DNA from: Cladorhizidae sp. MBARI D1340-BT2
Lineage: Eukaryota > Porifera > Demospongiae > Poecilosclerida > Cladorhizidae
Reading direction: 5' to 3'
DNA: 64,000 nucleotides
NCBI GenBank assembly: GCA_028752905.1
Contig: JAQNBH010000003.1
Span: 40,538,187-40,602,186, forward strand
This document shows positions 1-11,437 of this stretch, piece by piece (the stretch's first letter is position 1; each line of letters begins with the position of its first letter). A model generated the notes under the pieces. The model did not search any database. It worked only from the letters and a program-made list of their open reading frames with translations, and had not been told where the DNA came from. A program made the translations under genes and the position numbers.

Positions 1-161
1 CACATGCACACACACACACACAGACATGCACACACACACACACAGACATGCACACACACACACAAACAGACATGCACACACACACACATGCACACACACA
101 CACACACACATGCACACACACACACACACACACAGACAGACATGCACACACACACACACAT

Positions 162-200
<39 letters not shown>

Positions 201-428
201 GACATGCACACACACACACATGCACACACACACACACAGACATGCACACACACACACACAGACATGCACACACACACACAAACAGACATGCACACACACA
301 CACATGCACACACACACACACACACATGCACACACACACACACACACACAGACACACACACACACAGACAGACATGCACACACACACACATGCACACACA
401 CACACAAACAGACATGCACACACACACA
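1..428. repeat. (CA)n array with TGCA and CAGA interruptions
   Basis: Almost pure CACACA broken at intervals by ATG and AGACAG. The interruptions are ordered: the pattern over about the first 140 bases recurs about 216 bp further on, so the tract is a higher-order repeat rather than a simple dinucleotide run. The three long His/Thr open frames through it are not genes. The left end is cut by the window edge. Confidence 0.95.
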
Positions 429-1404
429 GCATCCTACACAGCAGTGAGTGGAGTACTGATAGAATACACAGTTTTTGTTAGCTAGTTAATTAAGCTGATT
501 AACCACAGAAGCCTGACAAATCATGTGCTCTCTACCAGACATCCTGTCAATCTCATTCAACACTCACCAGTGGACAGTGTATTTCATGTTAATAATGAAG
601 GGGCTGTCTTGTAGAGGTTACTCAAGAAATGCTCTTGTCCTTAAACACGGCTAGCTGAGCCGACAGCTCACATGTGGTAGCTATAGCAACAGAGACTCTG
701 GAGAGTCAGGATCTGGAGATGAAGCTGCAGTGAAGTTGTTCCTCCATTAAGAGACTGGTTCCAAAAAAAGTCAGACTTCTTCAAGAAAGAGGAAGGTTGA
801 GTGAAAGATGACCTCTGACAGCACGTTTAAGAAGAATCGGTAAGGCTACAGTCAAGAGCGAAAGAATTTACTAACGAAGCATCACTGCTACCCGCCATAT
901 TTTCTGTAATGCGTGCGAGGAACTCTATCAGTTAAGAGAAGAACTGTTACTAAGCCCTCCAGGAAGGAAGGAAAAGAAACAATGGAAGGAAGCAATACAA
1001 TTGGATGTTGCAAGTACCCTTAAAAAGTACGGTGGATTTCTGTGGGAGAAAATCTTTCGGATGAGCAATGAGTCCACCGGACAAAAAGCAATGGTGGCAT
1101 TCCCGTGAGCAGGAATGCCATTAGCAAAATTGTACGCTTCTGAGGATATAATAGAAGACCTGCTTTGATTTGAAGGGACTCCTGTGCAAAAAATATATCC
1201 CTTTTATTCTTGAACAAGAGAAATAAGAAATAATATAGGAAATAAAGATGGATTAATTTTTCATGGCACGACAAGAAGTATTTGCTAGAGAGACCTGATT
1301 TGTCGAAGGTTGGGAAATGACTCCATGTTGATTAAGCTTGAGTTTTTTAGTCACAAGCATGACTGGAGGGATGTGGCTGGTGGACTTGTTACAATTCTCA
1401 GCTT
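429..1404. other. Unique sequence, no gene recognised
   Basis: Mostly unique AT-rich sequence. The longest frame (1020-1274, minus, 84 codons) is Phe/Leu-rich without a recognisable motif. Nothing else can be supported; it would be intergenic, or intronic if gene 1 continues beyond 5976. Confidence 0.6.
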
Positions 1405-1990
1405 CGTCTTGCTGCTGCCATGAGGGATGGAGATGGTGCTAATTTAGTTGCCATGGAGATGGTGGTAATTCAGTTGCCATGAGGGATGGAGATGGTGCTA
1501 ATTCAGTTGATGGTGCTAATTCAGTTGCCATGAGGATGGAGATGGTGCTAATTTAGTTGCCATGGGGATGGAGATGGTGGTAATTCAGTTGCCATGAGGG
1601 ATGGAGATGGTGCTAATTCAGTTGCCATGAGGGATGGAGATGGTGTTAATTCAGCTGCCATGGAGATGGTGTTAATTCAGCTGCCATGAGGGATGGAGAT
1701 GGTGCTAATTCAGTTGCCATGGGGGATGGAGATGGTGCTAATTCAGTTGCCATGAGGGATGGAGATGGTGCTAATTCAGTTGCCATGGGGGATGGAGATG
1801 GTGCTAATTCAGCTGCCATGGGGGATGGAGATGGTGCTAATTCAGTTGCCATGGGGGATGGAGATGATGCTAATTCAGCTGCCATGAGGGATTGAGATAG
1901 TGCTAATTCAGTTGCTATGGGGATATCATGGTGTTAATTCAGCTGCCATGAGGGATGGAGATGGTGCTAATTCAGTTGCCATGAGGACAC
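1405..1990. repeat. 33-bp minisatellite (GGAGATGGTGCTAATTCAG core)
   Basis: About 17 units of 33 bp containing GGAGATGGTGCTAATTCAG followed by a GCCATG(A/G)GG segment. Some units are shortened. Because 33 is a multiple of three, open frames run in both directions (MATELAPSPSP-type peptides); these are by-products of the array. Confidence 0.93.
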
Positions 1991-2364
1991 TAAGTGCCTC
2001 ACTTTATGCTTTCCCATACTACTTGCATAGAGTGGGCAAAAATTTAATTCTCCTACTCTCAGCATATTGGTATTTCCATAACCAAGGAGAAAAGCTCTCT
2101 GGAAGGAGTAAGTCTATGGCAATGCTGAGCAAGACTCGATGGTGGGATCAGTGGGAAGCTATGCAACAAGTGATAGTGGAGTTGGGGTTGGAGTTGGGGT
2201 ATTGAGTTTCTTTCTTGAACAGACCTCATAATCTTCTCATTCATCCACAAAGCTGCTAGGCATGATCAGTAATGGTCATGGTCTTTCATTATTCAAAATT
2301 GATTGGCTGGCCTTTGGACATCAGCAAGAATTTTGTGAAATCCATTTGGAAGGAGACATATGTT

Positions 2365-2445
2365 ATTACTGATGAAGGCTCCTAGCCAAAACATCGAGTA
2401 AGCTTATTAAGTTGATTATCGAGAAAGTCATGCTATTTCGACTTG
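2365..2445 (+). repeat. Dispersed GATGAAGGCT...TTGATTATCGAGAA repeat, copy 1
   Basis: Contains CTGATGAAGGCTCCTAGCC, then AAAACATCGAG, then AAGTTGATTATCGAGAAAG. The same order of blocks occurs at 14935-15105, 36590-37085 and 52265-52395. The block resembles the 3' tails of Penelope-like elements, which often carry a GAAGG...CGAAACG segment, but that assignment is inference. Confidence 0.55.
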
Positions 2446-2599
2446 GAAGGAGATAGTGCTTCGGTGACGAAGTGTCACTAGGACAGCACAAGGTCTGCTT
2501 TATTGCTACCCCAACATAGAGCTGCTTCCTGGAGGTGTCAAAGATGTCTTGCTGCACTTTCACTTGAAGTTTGGGAGGGGGGGGCACGCTTTCTCTTCT

Positions 2600-2790
2600 T
2601 TTTGCTTGTCCCAGACTTCTCGGTTCGTCTCCTCGTCCAGGTTGACAAATCCCCCCTCACCGGTGAGCAGCTGATATTGTGGGCAGAGGCCATTATGTGG
2701 TCCACCGTCCTGTCTGGATCACCGCACTTCCAAGCAGGTGATTCTTTGAAGTCCCACTTCTTCATAGCCATGCCAAAGCATCCTGCATCC
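2600..2790 (-). pseudogene. Non-LTR retrotransposon C-terminal fragment
   Basis: The minus-strand frame from 2771 reads MAMKKWDFKESPAWKCG and continues DPDRTVDHIMASAHNISC, then GDLSTW. The spacing K-W-x5-S-x-x-x-C-G-x3-(Q/R)-T-x-D-H-I-x-x-x-x-C matches the short region after the reverse transcriptase of many animal non-LTR elements (usually CxCGxxEQTxDHIxxxC). No reverse-transcriptase core is seen nearby, so this is a truncated relic. The first cysteine of the usual CxCG is replaced (WKCG). Chance resemblance cannot be excluded. Confidence 0.42.
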
Positions 2791-2881
2791 TACATCTGTT
2801 GTCAAGCAGTTGAGAGTCATCCATTGCTTATTCACTTTCTGCTTTCAGAGCTGCTAGGTACATCATGTGGGCACAATGCTA

Positions 2882-3036
2882 CAAACCATCTGGTGGCAAC
2901 CATGGCAACCATCTGGTGGCAACATCTGGTGGCAACAATCTGGTGGCAACATCTGTGCAACCATCTGGTGGCAACCATGGCAACCATCTGGTGGCAACCA
3001 TGGCAACCATCTGGCGGCAACCATCTGGTGGCAAGG
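2882..3036. repeat. CATCTGGTGGCAAC / CATGGCAAC array
   Basis: Alternating 14-bp CATCTGGTGGCAAC and 9-bp CATGGCAAC units, about ten in total. Tandem array in a presumptive intergenic or intronic position; the overlapping Trp/His/Gly open frames are artefacts. Confidence 0.9.
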
Positions 3037-3121
3037 TTACTTTGTTACAGGAATGTTTTCCATTTTTACTGGCCATGGATGGCCTTCTGGTAAAACACAA
3101 TATTAGGAAGTTGCTATGCTA

Positions 3122-3515
3122 CCATATAACTACTATTAATAATAATGACTATATATAATAACAGCTATTAATAATAACAGCTATTAATAATAACCCTATT
3201 AATAATAACATCTATTAATAATAATTATATAATATATAACAGCTATTAATATAACAACTATTAAATATTAAATATCACAATTATTATATCACAACTATTA
3301 ATAATAATTATATAACATGTACTAATAATAATTATATAACTACTATTTATATAACAGCTATTAATATAACAACTATTAATTTATCACACCTATTAATAAT
3401 AATTATATCACAACTATTAATAATAATAACAGCTATTAATATAACAACTATTAATTTATCACAAATAACAATAATTATATCACAACTATTAATAATAATT
3501 ATATAACAACTAATT
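3122..3515. repeat. AT-rich TATTAATAATAAC array
   Basis: Irregular repetition of ACAGCTATTAATAATAA, ACAACTATTAAT and AATTATATAAC modules. Very low GC; a potential DNA-unwinding or slippage-prone tract. Confidence 0.85.
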
Positions 3516-3975
3516 GGAGAAGAATTTTGAGCACTGGTAGCAGTATACATAGGTAAGGTTTCGTAGAAGAAAAGCTGAGGTTTGGTAGCAGAATAGCTAA
3601 AGTTTGTAATAGAATTACAACATCAGTGGAGCACAGCTGGCATTGCTGGGCCCTGTCCACAGGAGAACAGCGCCAGACAAACAATACCCAACTGTGTGTG
3701 AACCACAAACACATCATCATCATGCTGCCATCCACGTGTGCAGACTCAGCTCGACCACAAAACATGTATAGCTGAGTCATAATTAGTGCAAATTTGTCTT
3801 ACACGCTAAACTGCTGGAGTGACAGAGCTGAAGTGCTGGAGTTGATAGTGATGGCAAATTAATGTCCCCCACCCATCAAACAACAACCACCCTCCTCCCA
3901 GGGAGGGTGATTAATCCTCGCATTAATCGTATGCAGACTATGATATTGAAGTGTACTAATTGAAATAGAGCCACT
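3516..3975. other. Unique sequence, nothing recognised
   Basis: The minus frame 3499-3780 (93 codons) has no recognisable motif and no splice-supported context. I see nothing else here. Confidence 0.55.
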
Positions 3976-4275
3976 ATATATCCCTAGCCCTAGCCATATA
4001 TAGCCCTAGCCCATATAGCCCTAGTCCTATACATATCCCTAGCCCTAGCCCTATATAGCCCTAGCCCTATACATATATATCCATAGCCCTATATAGCCCT
4101 AGCCCTATATATCCCTAGCCCTATATAGCCCTAGCCCTATATAGCCCTAGCCCTATATAGCCCTAGCCCTATATAGCCCTAGCCCTATATAGCCCTAGCC
4201 CTAGCCCTATATAGCCCTAGCCCTATATAGCCCTAGTCCTATATAGCCCTAGCCCTATATAGCCCTAGCCCTAGT
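3976..4275. repeat. CCCTAGCCCTATATAG array
   Basis: Sixteen-bp unit CCCTATATAGCCCTAG repeated about 17 times with CCCTAG-only expansions. It belongs to a group of CCCTAG/CTAGGG tracts scattered through the window (5540-5905, 33097-33170, 42540-42790, 45715-45925, 50728-50925). Confidence 0.93.
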
Positions 4276-4640
4276 TATGACAAAGGCTCGGTTTTGCTAT
4301 TAAAATTTTCTCTGGTCGCACCCACTACAGCCACACCCACTATTGGCTAGGTGAGTTGCATAGCTACACTGGTAACTGTTACTGCTATTGAGAAAAGTGT
4401 TTTGGAACATTTTTCTGTTTGGGCTTCACAGGACTTCATGTACAGTGCTCAGTCATGAGGTGTTGACAGGTGTCCTCTGAAACTCACTGCAACAGGAAGA
4501 CTCGATTCATTATGGCTTCCATACAGTATTCTTCCTAGTGGCCAAGCCTGGGCCCAGCACACTTCCTAGTGGCCCAGCCCTAGACTTACCCCGGTGCATT
4601 TCTTTACTAATAAACAAACAAATGCAATAGCCAACCAAAC
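4276..4640. other. Unique sequence, nothing recognised
   Basis: No open frame of note. The short duplication CTTCCTAGTGGCC(A/C)AGCC at about 4530-4575 is the only structure seen. Confidence 0.55.
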
Positions 4641-5157
4641 AACTACACACCTAATACCACAACTACACATGTGCACACCTAATACCACAACTACACATGT
4701 GCACACCTAATACCACAACTACACATGTGCACACCTAATACCACAACTACACACGTGCACACCTAATACCACAACTACACACATGCACACCTAATACCAC
4801 AACTACACACCTAATACCACAACTACACATGTGCACACCAAATACCACAACTACACACGTGCACACCTAATACCACAACTACACACATGCACACCTAATA
4901 CCACAACTACACACCTAATACCACAACTACACACGTGCACACCAAATACCACAACTACACACGTGCACACCTAATACCACAACTACACACATGCACACCT
5001 AATACCACAACTACACACCTAATACCACAACTACACACGTGCACACCTAATACCACAACTACACACGTGCACACCTAATATCACAACTACACACATGCAC
5101 ACCTAATACCACAACTACACACCTAATACCACAACTACGCACGTGCACACCTAATAT
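4641..5157. repeat. 28-bp minisatellite (ACCTAATACCACAACTACAC)
   Basis: Unit ACCTAATACCACAACTACAC plus an (A)(C/T)GTGCAC tail of 8 bp. Short 20-bp units lacking the GTGCAC tail recur at regular intervals, giving a higher-order pattern of several long units followed by one short unit. Confidence 0.93.
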
Positions 5158-5539
5158 CTATAGTTGTTCTAAACGACTCAGATCACATATTTTGACTCAT
5201 TGTCACTTTGAAGGGGCAGGGGTGCGAATTAGTTATAGCCCCTGAAGATGGCCATTTGTTTGCATTTTAGGTCCACCAAATGACAACAGCAGCAACAACA
5301 ACATAAAATAATAATAAAAGAATACTGTGTTGGTTTTGGACACTTCCTCACATTCTAGCATTACATCATCATTACATCATCTTCATGAAGACCTCATTAA
5401 GGATGCAGACCACACCCAGTTTGGTAGATTTCTCTCCAGTTTTTTAATAGCTATTTTGCAATTTTGCAAACACACAACACACATGCAGGCGAGCCTGGCC
5501 ATGATGTGGGTGTGGTAATGACATCATCAATACTGTTTG
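5158..5539. other. Unique sequence, nothing recognised
   Basis: Contains a 63-codon plus frame (5327-5518) of ordinary composition, and small CAACAACA and ATAATA tracts. No gene evidence. Confidence 0.5.
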
Positions 5540-5905
5540 CCCTTTAGCTAGGGTCAGGCTAGGGCTATAGTGCTAAGGATAGAGCAATAGCTAGGGCTAT
5601 GGCTAGTGTAGAGGCCAGGGTTAGGATTCTAGGGCTAGGGCCAGGGTGGTGGCTAGGGCCAGGGCAGTGACTAGGTGGCTAGGACTAGGTGGCTAGGACT
5701 AGGGCCAGGGATGTATCTAGGGCCAGGGCTAGGGTAGTGGCTAAGGTTAGGACTAGGAAGAGAAGTGGCTAGGTCCACAGAAGTGGCTAGGGCTGGGGGC
5801 AGTGGCTAGGGCCAGGGAAGTGGCTAGGGCTAGGGCAGTGGCTAGGGCCAGGGCAGTGGCTAGGGCCTAGGGCAGTGCCTAGGGCTTACCAGGGATGTAG
5901 CTAGA
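5540..5905. repeat. GGCTAGGGCCAGGGCAGT array
   Basis: Imperfect 18-bp units GGCTAGGGCCAGGGCAGT. On the strand of gene 1 it is C-rich (CCCTAGCC) and lies just downstream of the last exon found for gene 1. Confidence 0.9.
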
Positions 5906-5975
5906 GTCGGGGCTAAAAATGGCTCAAGTGTAACAATGCTCTGACAAAGCTGATGATGTCATCAAGGTGATGTTA

Positions 5976-6253
5976 TCATGACAATGCTACAACAACGAAC
6001 CATGCCAATTTTGGCAGGTAATAGACGGTCAGATCATCCAAAGTATAAATTAAGCGTCTGACTAAGCCCACCTCATCCTCTCTCTTCCGGATCGTCTCGT
6101 CCTTCAACTTGCCCTGTTCCTCGAGAAAGATGACCTTGCCCCTGTGGTAATCAAGATCGTTCACCATCCGTTCGTTTTCAGTCTTCAAAAATTCATTTTC
6201 TGATTGCAACATCTGCAGGCGCGAGGTGAGGACCACGATCTGGTCCTGAGAAA
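5976..6253 (-). CDS. Gene 1 exon 6: coiled-coil segment
   Basis: Read on the minus strand, a strong 3' splice site (CTCTCTTCTCCCGCAG) ends at 6254. The frame then runs SQDQIVVLTSRLQMLQSENE and continues through KTENERMVNDLDYH and LEEQGKLKDETIRKREDE. The charged heptad-like pattern, with Leu/Ile/Met/Val at a and d positions, predicts a coiled coil. The acceptor accepts phase 1, and A from exon 5 plus TT makes an Ile codon. The exon may end at 6072, where GATGAG is followed by GTGGGC (a moderate donor, phase 0), or read on to the TGA at 5976 through a hydrophobic tail ending VVVALS. The first is favoured if more exons lie to the left. I do not recognise the family. Confidence 0.72.
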
Positions 6254-6287
6254 CTGCGGGAGAAGAGAGGAACAGTATGTGTTAATG

Positions 6288-6929
6288 TTGGTGTCTAGTT
6301 TACTACAACACTAGTGTCTAGTATACTACAGCACTAGTGTCTAGTATACTATTAATGTCTAGTATACTACAAAACTTGTGTCTAGTATACCACAACACTA
6401 GTCTCTAGTATATTACAACACTAATGTCTAGTATATTACAGCACTAGTGTCTAGTATACTATTAATGTCTAGTATACTATAAAACTTGTGTCTAGTATAC
6501 CACAACACTAGTGTCTAGTATATTGCAGCACTAGTGTCTAGTATATTACAGCATTAGTGTCTAGTATATTACAGCACTAGTGTCTAATATACTATTAGTG
6601 TCTAGTATACTACATCACTGGTGTCTAGCATACTACAGAACTAATGTTAGTATACTACAGCAGTGGTGTCTAGTATACAACACTAGTGTCTAGTATATTA
6701 CAGCTATTAGTGTCTAGTAATGTCTAGTAAACTACAACACTTGTTTCTAGTATACTACAGAACTGTTATCGGTATCTAGTATAATACGAGACTAGGTACC
6801 TCACTAGAAGGGTGCTGCTACTAGAGGTCCCCCACTAGAAGGGTGCTGCTACTAGAGGTCCCCCACTAGAAGGGTGCTGCTACTAGAGGTCCCCCAGTGT
6901 CTAGTATACTACACAGTGTCTAATATACT
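6288..6929. repeat. 23-bp minisatellite TGTCTAGTATACTAC, left part
   Basis: Units of TGTCTAGTATACTACAGCAC plus TAG, with many variants. It ends where the hAT element begins and resumes at 9757, so this is one array split by an insertion. Three copies of a 32-bp CACTAGAAGGGTGCTGCTAC unit are embedded at 6802-6897. It starts about 35 bp from the acceptor of gene 1 exon 6, inside intron 5. Confidence 0.95.
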
Positions 6930-6934
6930 ATTAG
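6930..6934. repeat. hAT target-site duplication, left copy (ATTAG)
   Basis: ATTAG directly precedes the terminal CAGGGG and recurs directly after the other terminus at 9752-9756. Five bases is shorter than the usual 8 bp of hAT elements, but some hAT lineages are described with 5-6 bp duplications. Confidence 0.65.
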
Positions 6935-9751
6935 CAGGGGTTCATACAGGATTTACAGTTTGGGGGGGGGGGACTAAAAATGTTTGGCGTTTACGTGATG
7001 GGAGGGCGTGCATAAGCAAGCCCCAAGTAAGGGGATCTGTAGGTATGCCACCCCAGAATTTTTTTTGCAAAAATCGATGCTCTCAGATAGATGCTGAGAC
7101 ATTTTGAGGGTACTTTCTACTGGCACATGGACACATGGACAGAATTAACACATGAGATTGAACTGTGACACAGAATATTCTAGATTTATTCACAGTTTTG
7201 TATATAAAAAAACTGTATATAAAGAGCAAATGCTTCAGCTAGTAGCATTCTGCAACTAAATACGACCAACAGAAATACAAACCTACACAAATGGACCTCA
7301 GGAACTTTTTTACCAGAAAGCGAGTGTGTGCTGGGATTCTGAGGACGACGAAGATGTAGTCCCAACTACGTCGACTAGTGATGCCTTGACTTCCACCAAT
7401 TCCGAAGCATCAGTAGGTAGATCAGTGTGTTCCAAAGCGCAGAAGAGGAAACTCTACAAAGCCAGGCTCAGCTACAAGAAGGAGTGGGAGCAGAAATATC
7501 CTTGGGTGTACTGCGATGATCCTAAGCAGGGCATGTTCTGCAAGCTCTGCCAGAAGCGAGGAAATGCACCTTCTACAGCCAGTGGTGCATGGACCACTCG
7601 GAGAATTCAGGATTGGAATCACGCTACTGAACAACTCAAGGAACACAATGGCACAGAGATGCTGCTATCCATGCTCGAATGGCAGAATAAGGAAAGGAGC
7701 AGAGTGTCCTACAACTGCAATGTTCAGCAGCTGCTAAGGAGGCTGAAGAAAGGAGAGCAAAGAACAGAAACATAGTGCTTAAGCTTTTGAGATCGATATA
7801 TTTTCTTGCCAAAATTCGCCTGCCCCTTACAACCACATTCGATCCCCTGGTCCAGTTGCAAATTGCAAATGGAGATGAACTTCTCCAGCAACATGTCAAA
7901 GAGGGGCCACAAAATGCTCAGTACACATCCAAATTTTCTGCAGTGATGCTTTTAGAGGCCATCAACTAATTGAGAGCTTAAAATCAAGCCCATACTTTTC
8001 TGTGTTAGCTGATGAGTGTATAGATATTAGTACTACAGAAGAGCTGTCCATCTGTTGTCGGTGGATTGTAAATGGAAAACCAGAGGAGCACTTCCTTACA
8101 GTGCTCCACATATGTGCCAAGATGCTGCTACCATTTCAGATGCAATCAGCTCCTTCCTTGAGTCGAAGAACCTCGACTATCGTAAACTAATAGGCCAAGG
8201 TTATGATGGAGCAGCCACCTTTGCCGGAGAACGCAACGGAGTTCAAAAAAGGATGCAAACTCTAGCTGCACATTCCTTTTACATCAACTGTGCTTGCCAC
8301 AGACTTCAACTAGCAAGCATGCAAGCTGCTAACAGTGTTCCAGAGATCAAGAAGATGTTTGGAACTATATGGAAGCTCTTCTTCTACTCACCCAAGAAAG
8401 CAGAATCTCTCAAAGCAGTCCAGTCTGTCCTCAAGCTACCTGAGCTTAAGATTGTGAAGCCTAGTGATACCAGATGGCTCTCACACGAACGCTGTGCACG
8501 GCTATTTACCGCCCTTATCGTCACCCTACAACAGCCGTATGAGACATCAGATGATGCTGAAGCATACGGTATTGGTGCTCTCCTTGCTACTTACACTGCA
8601 GTTGCTAGTATCGTGTTCCTGTCAGAAGTTCTGAATATCCTGGCAAGGATGAATGTTTCGATGCAAAGAAAGCTCCTCGATTTGAGCAGGTTACCGTTAC
8701 TTCCGAAAATCACGACAATAAACTCGAGCATCTAAGGACGAAAGAAGTGAGTGGTTGGGTTCAGTCGAGTCTTAAATATCTCTGTTAAGGAAAAAAATGA
8801 TATAACACTCAGCACACATGAATCTGCACGAAGCCATTGGTCTTCTATCACACCACAGCCGAGTATCGAACTCTAGTTGCAATTCCATACATCGATTCCC
8901 TTCTTCTAAATATTAAGAGTCGATTTACTGATAAAGCCGTGAAGATTGTTACTGCCATGTCCATATTCAGTCCCTCCCCACTACCCGCTGAAGCATCCTT
9001 ACCATCATACGGCAGCGAGCAAATCAAGATTCTTGCCGAGTTCTATGGAAAAGAAGCAGAGGTTGAATATGCGGGGACGACTTACACTTCACCTCCATTG
9101 CTTGATGGTGATGAGCTTCTTTCAGAGTGGAAGATATTTAGACGGGCTTTGCTAGTGGAGAAAAAGGCAATAATGGAATGTAAAGAAGACGTCGGTATCT
9201 CCTAGCATGCAAGAAATCCTGGACGAGATGAACAAGTCACACGTATGGAGGACATGGAAGCTATTGAACATTACAATGGCACTTCCTGTTGGCACAGCAA
9301 CAGTAGAGCGTTCCTTTAGTCAAATGAAGTTTCACCTATGCAGTCGTCTATCTGACTCGAACTAATGAAAATTAGTATAGAGGGTCCTCCATTGACCAAT
9401 GTGGACTTTAATGCAATTCTCGACATTTTTAAAAATAGACGCATTTTACTTTAATTTAGTACTACTGAACTCACTGTATTGTAATGTTCACCATACATTA
9501 TTGTATATCTTCGCTTATATATTATAAATTGTTTATGCATGATTATTTGCATGATTATTATAATTTTATTACTGTTGATCATCTTTGAATTTGCTATTGC
9601 TTCTACGTTCCCTTCTCTGTACTGCTCTTTTTCCCTGTTACTACATTACATAAGAAATTTCATTAATATAAATTTTTATTGTGAAAATTCTTGGATGGGG
9701 GGGGGGGGGGGGGGGGGGGAGAAATCGGGTTTTCCCCTGTATGAAACCCTG
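6935..9751 (+). mobile_element. hAT-type DNA transposon, about 2.8 kb, full-length but decayed
   Basis: The left terminus reads CAGGGGTTCATACAGG. The reverse complement of the right terminus reads CAGGGTTTCATACAGG: 16 bp with one mismatch. Each end has a long G tract on its inner side (6961-6971; 9699-9719). Termini, flanking ATTAG duplication and an internal ZNF862-like transposase pseudogene together define the element. It sits inside the 23-bp minisatellite and inside intron 5 of gene 1, in the opposite orientation to the gene. Region 9366-9690 after the coding part is AT-rich with no gene. Confidence 0.88.
7326..9365 (+). pseudogene. hAT transposase (ZNF862-like), broken
   Basis: The N-terminal part (7326-7775) carries a TTF-type zinc finger: the segment KKEWEQKYPWVYCDDPKQGM is followed by FCKLCQKRG and GAWTTRRIQDW, as in ZNF862-like and related domesticated hAT proteins. 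The middle (8055-8735) has RKLIGQGYDGAATFAGERNG followed by a CACHRLQLA segment, the core region of hAT transposases. The C-terminal dimerisation motif ALPVGTATVERSFSQMK lies at 9276-9330, and a stop follows at 9363. The pieces lie in different frames (changes near 7775, 8000, 8735-8840 and 9205), so no intact protein is encoded. It would have been a nuclear cut-and-paste transposase. Several changes of frame mean it is long inactive. Confidence 0.9.
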
Positions 9752-9756
9752 ATTAG

Positions 9757-10540
9757 TGTCTAGTAAACTGCAACACTTGTTTCTAGTATACTACGAGACT
9801 AGTGTCTAGTATATTATAGCACTGGTGTCTAGTATACATGTTCTACGAAGTATACTACATCACTGGTGTCTAGTATACTCAGAAGTAATGTTAGTATACT
9901 ACAGCAGTGGTGTCTAGTGTTCAACACTAGTGTCTAGTATATTACACCAACTAGTGTCTGGTATACTATTAGTGTCTAGTAAACTACAACACTTGTGTCT
10001 AGTATACTACAGCACTGGTATCTAGTATACTACAAGACTAGTGTCTAGTATACTACATCACTGGTATCTAGTATACTACAGAACTAATGTTAGTATACTA
10101 CAGCTGTGGTGTCTAGTATACAACACTAGTGTCTAGTATATTACACCAACTAGTGTCTAGTATACTATTAGTATCTAGTAAACTACAACACTTGTGTCTA
10201 GTACATTACAGCACTAGTGCTATTAGTGTCTAGTATATTACAAGACTTGTGTCTGTATACTACAGCAATGGTATCTAGTATACTATATGAAACTAGTGTC
10301 TAGTAAACTACAGAACCAATGTCAGTATATTACAGGACAGGTGCATAGTATACCACAATACTAGTCTAGTATTCTAGTGTCTAGTATTCTACAAGACTAG
10401 TGTCTAGTATACTATTAGTGTTTAGTATACTACAATACTTGTGTCTAATATACTGATATCTAGTATACTATGAGACTACAGCACTGGTGTCTAGTACAAT
10501 GCCATATACTAGAGCATTGGTGTCTAGTATATTACAGGAA
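9757..10540. repeat. 23-bp minisatellite TGTCTAGTATACTAC, right part
   Basis: Continuation of the array at 6288-6929 after the hAT insertion, with the same unit and variants (ACTAGTGTCTAGTATACTAC). It is followed by a non-repetitive block (10541-10840) that recurs at 51310-51605, again beside this same minisatellite. Confidence 0.95.
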
Positions 10541-10840
10541 GTGCTTAATGAGATTCGAGTAATAATCCCTCAAACTATAGACCTTAGTAATATAAAAAGG
10601 TTCTAATACGGGCCACCACGGAGCATGCTGGTGCGAGTGGGTGCAGGTTTCTGTTGGTGCAGAGATGGAAGCTTATGGTGGCCAAGCAGCAGCTACAAGT
10701 CAGCCATCTTGCTGGGAGTCTAGGGAGGAGCCGAGCAGAAAACCCTGCCATCACCAACACAGACGGCTATAATTGGCAAGGTCAGAGAGAGGTTACTCAA
10801 TTGCTAGCAACAACTTCTCAAGATGCAGGGGGATAGTTTT
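10541..10840 (+). repeat. Dispersed unique block paralogous to 51310-51605
   Basis: Shared landmarks in the same order are TTTCTGTT, GGTG(C/T)AGAGATG, AAGCTTATGG, CCAAGCAGCAGCT, CAAGT, GTCTAGGGAGGA, AGCAG(A/G)AAACC, GGTCAGA(G/C)AGAGGT and a final TCAAGAT. One strand of both copies can be read as KQQLQV with a splice-like context, but neither has a long frame. Block and minisatellite together look like one dispersed unit. Confidence 0.75.
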
Positions 10841-10844
10841 AACG

Positions 10845-11178
10845 AAATTCATTTTCCACCCGCGCGCTTGACCACATACTTACATTTTAACGCCTAACGA
10901 AAACACTCATTGAATAGCCTAGGGCTTCCTCTAGCCTCTGGTACCAATTTCAAATCTTTTGCACTTTGCAATCTAGAGATATTTATGCGGAGGTTTCAGG
11001 CATTCAGGTTTTTGAGGTCCCTCCACTTTAGGGTCTAGTAAATTGCCTATAGTTATACCTATGAAACATATTTTGGTATCAAAAGAGAGCACACAGAGAG
11101 ACCTATCTTTTGAGCTATATATCAAGTCCATACCATGAAGTTTGCAGAATCTATGGAGCTCTAAAGTGGTAACCATAA
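10845..11178 (+). repeat. Dispersed ~330-bp repeat, copy A
   Basis: Contains GCTTCCTCTAGC near the start, a CTTTGCAATCTAGAGAT block, then AAAAGAGAGCACACAGAGAG, CTATCTTTTGAGCTATATAT and AATCTATGGAGCTCT. Related copies lie at 35435-35715 (inverted), 41340-41515 and 56945-57275. Copy A runs into an (AAT)n tract, as SINE or LINE tails can, but no promoter boxes or terminal repeats were identified. Confidence 0.75.
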
Positions 11179-11182
11179 GTAA

Positions 11183-11437
<255 letters not shown>

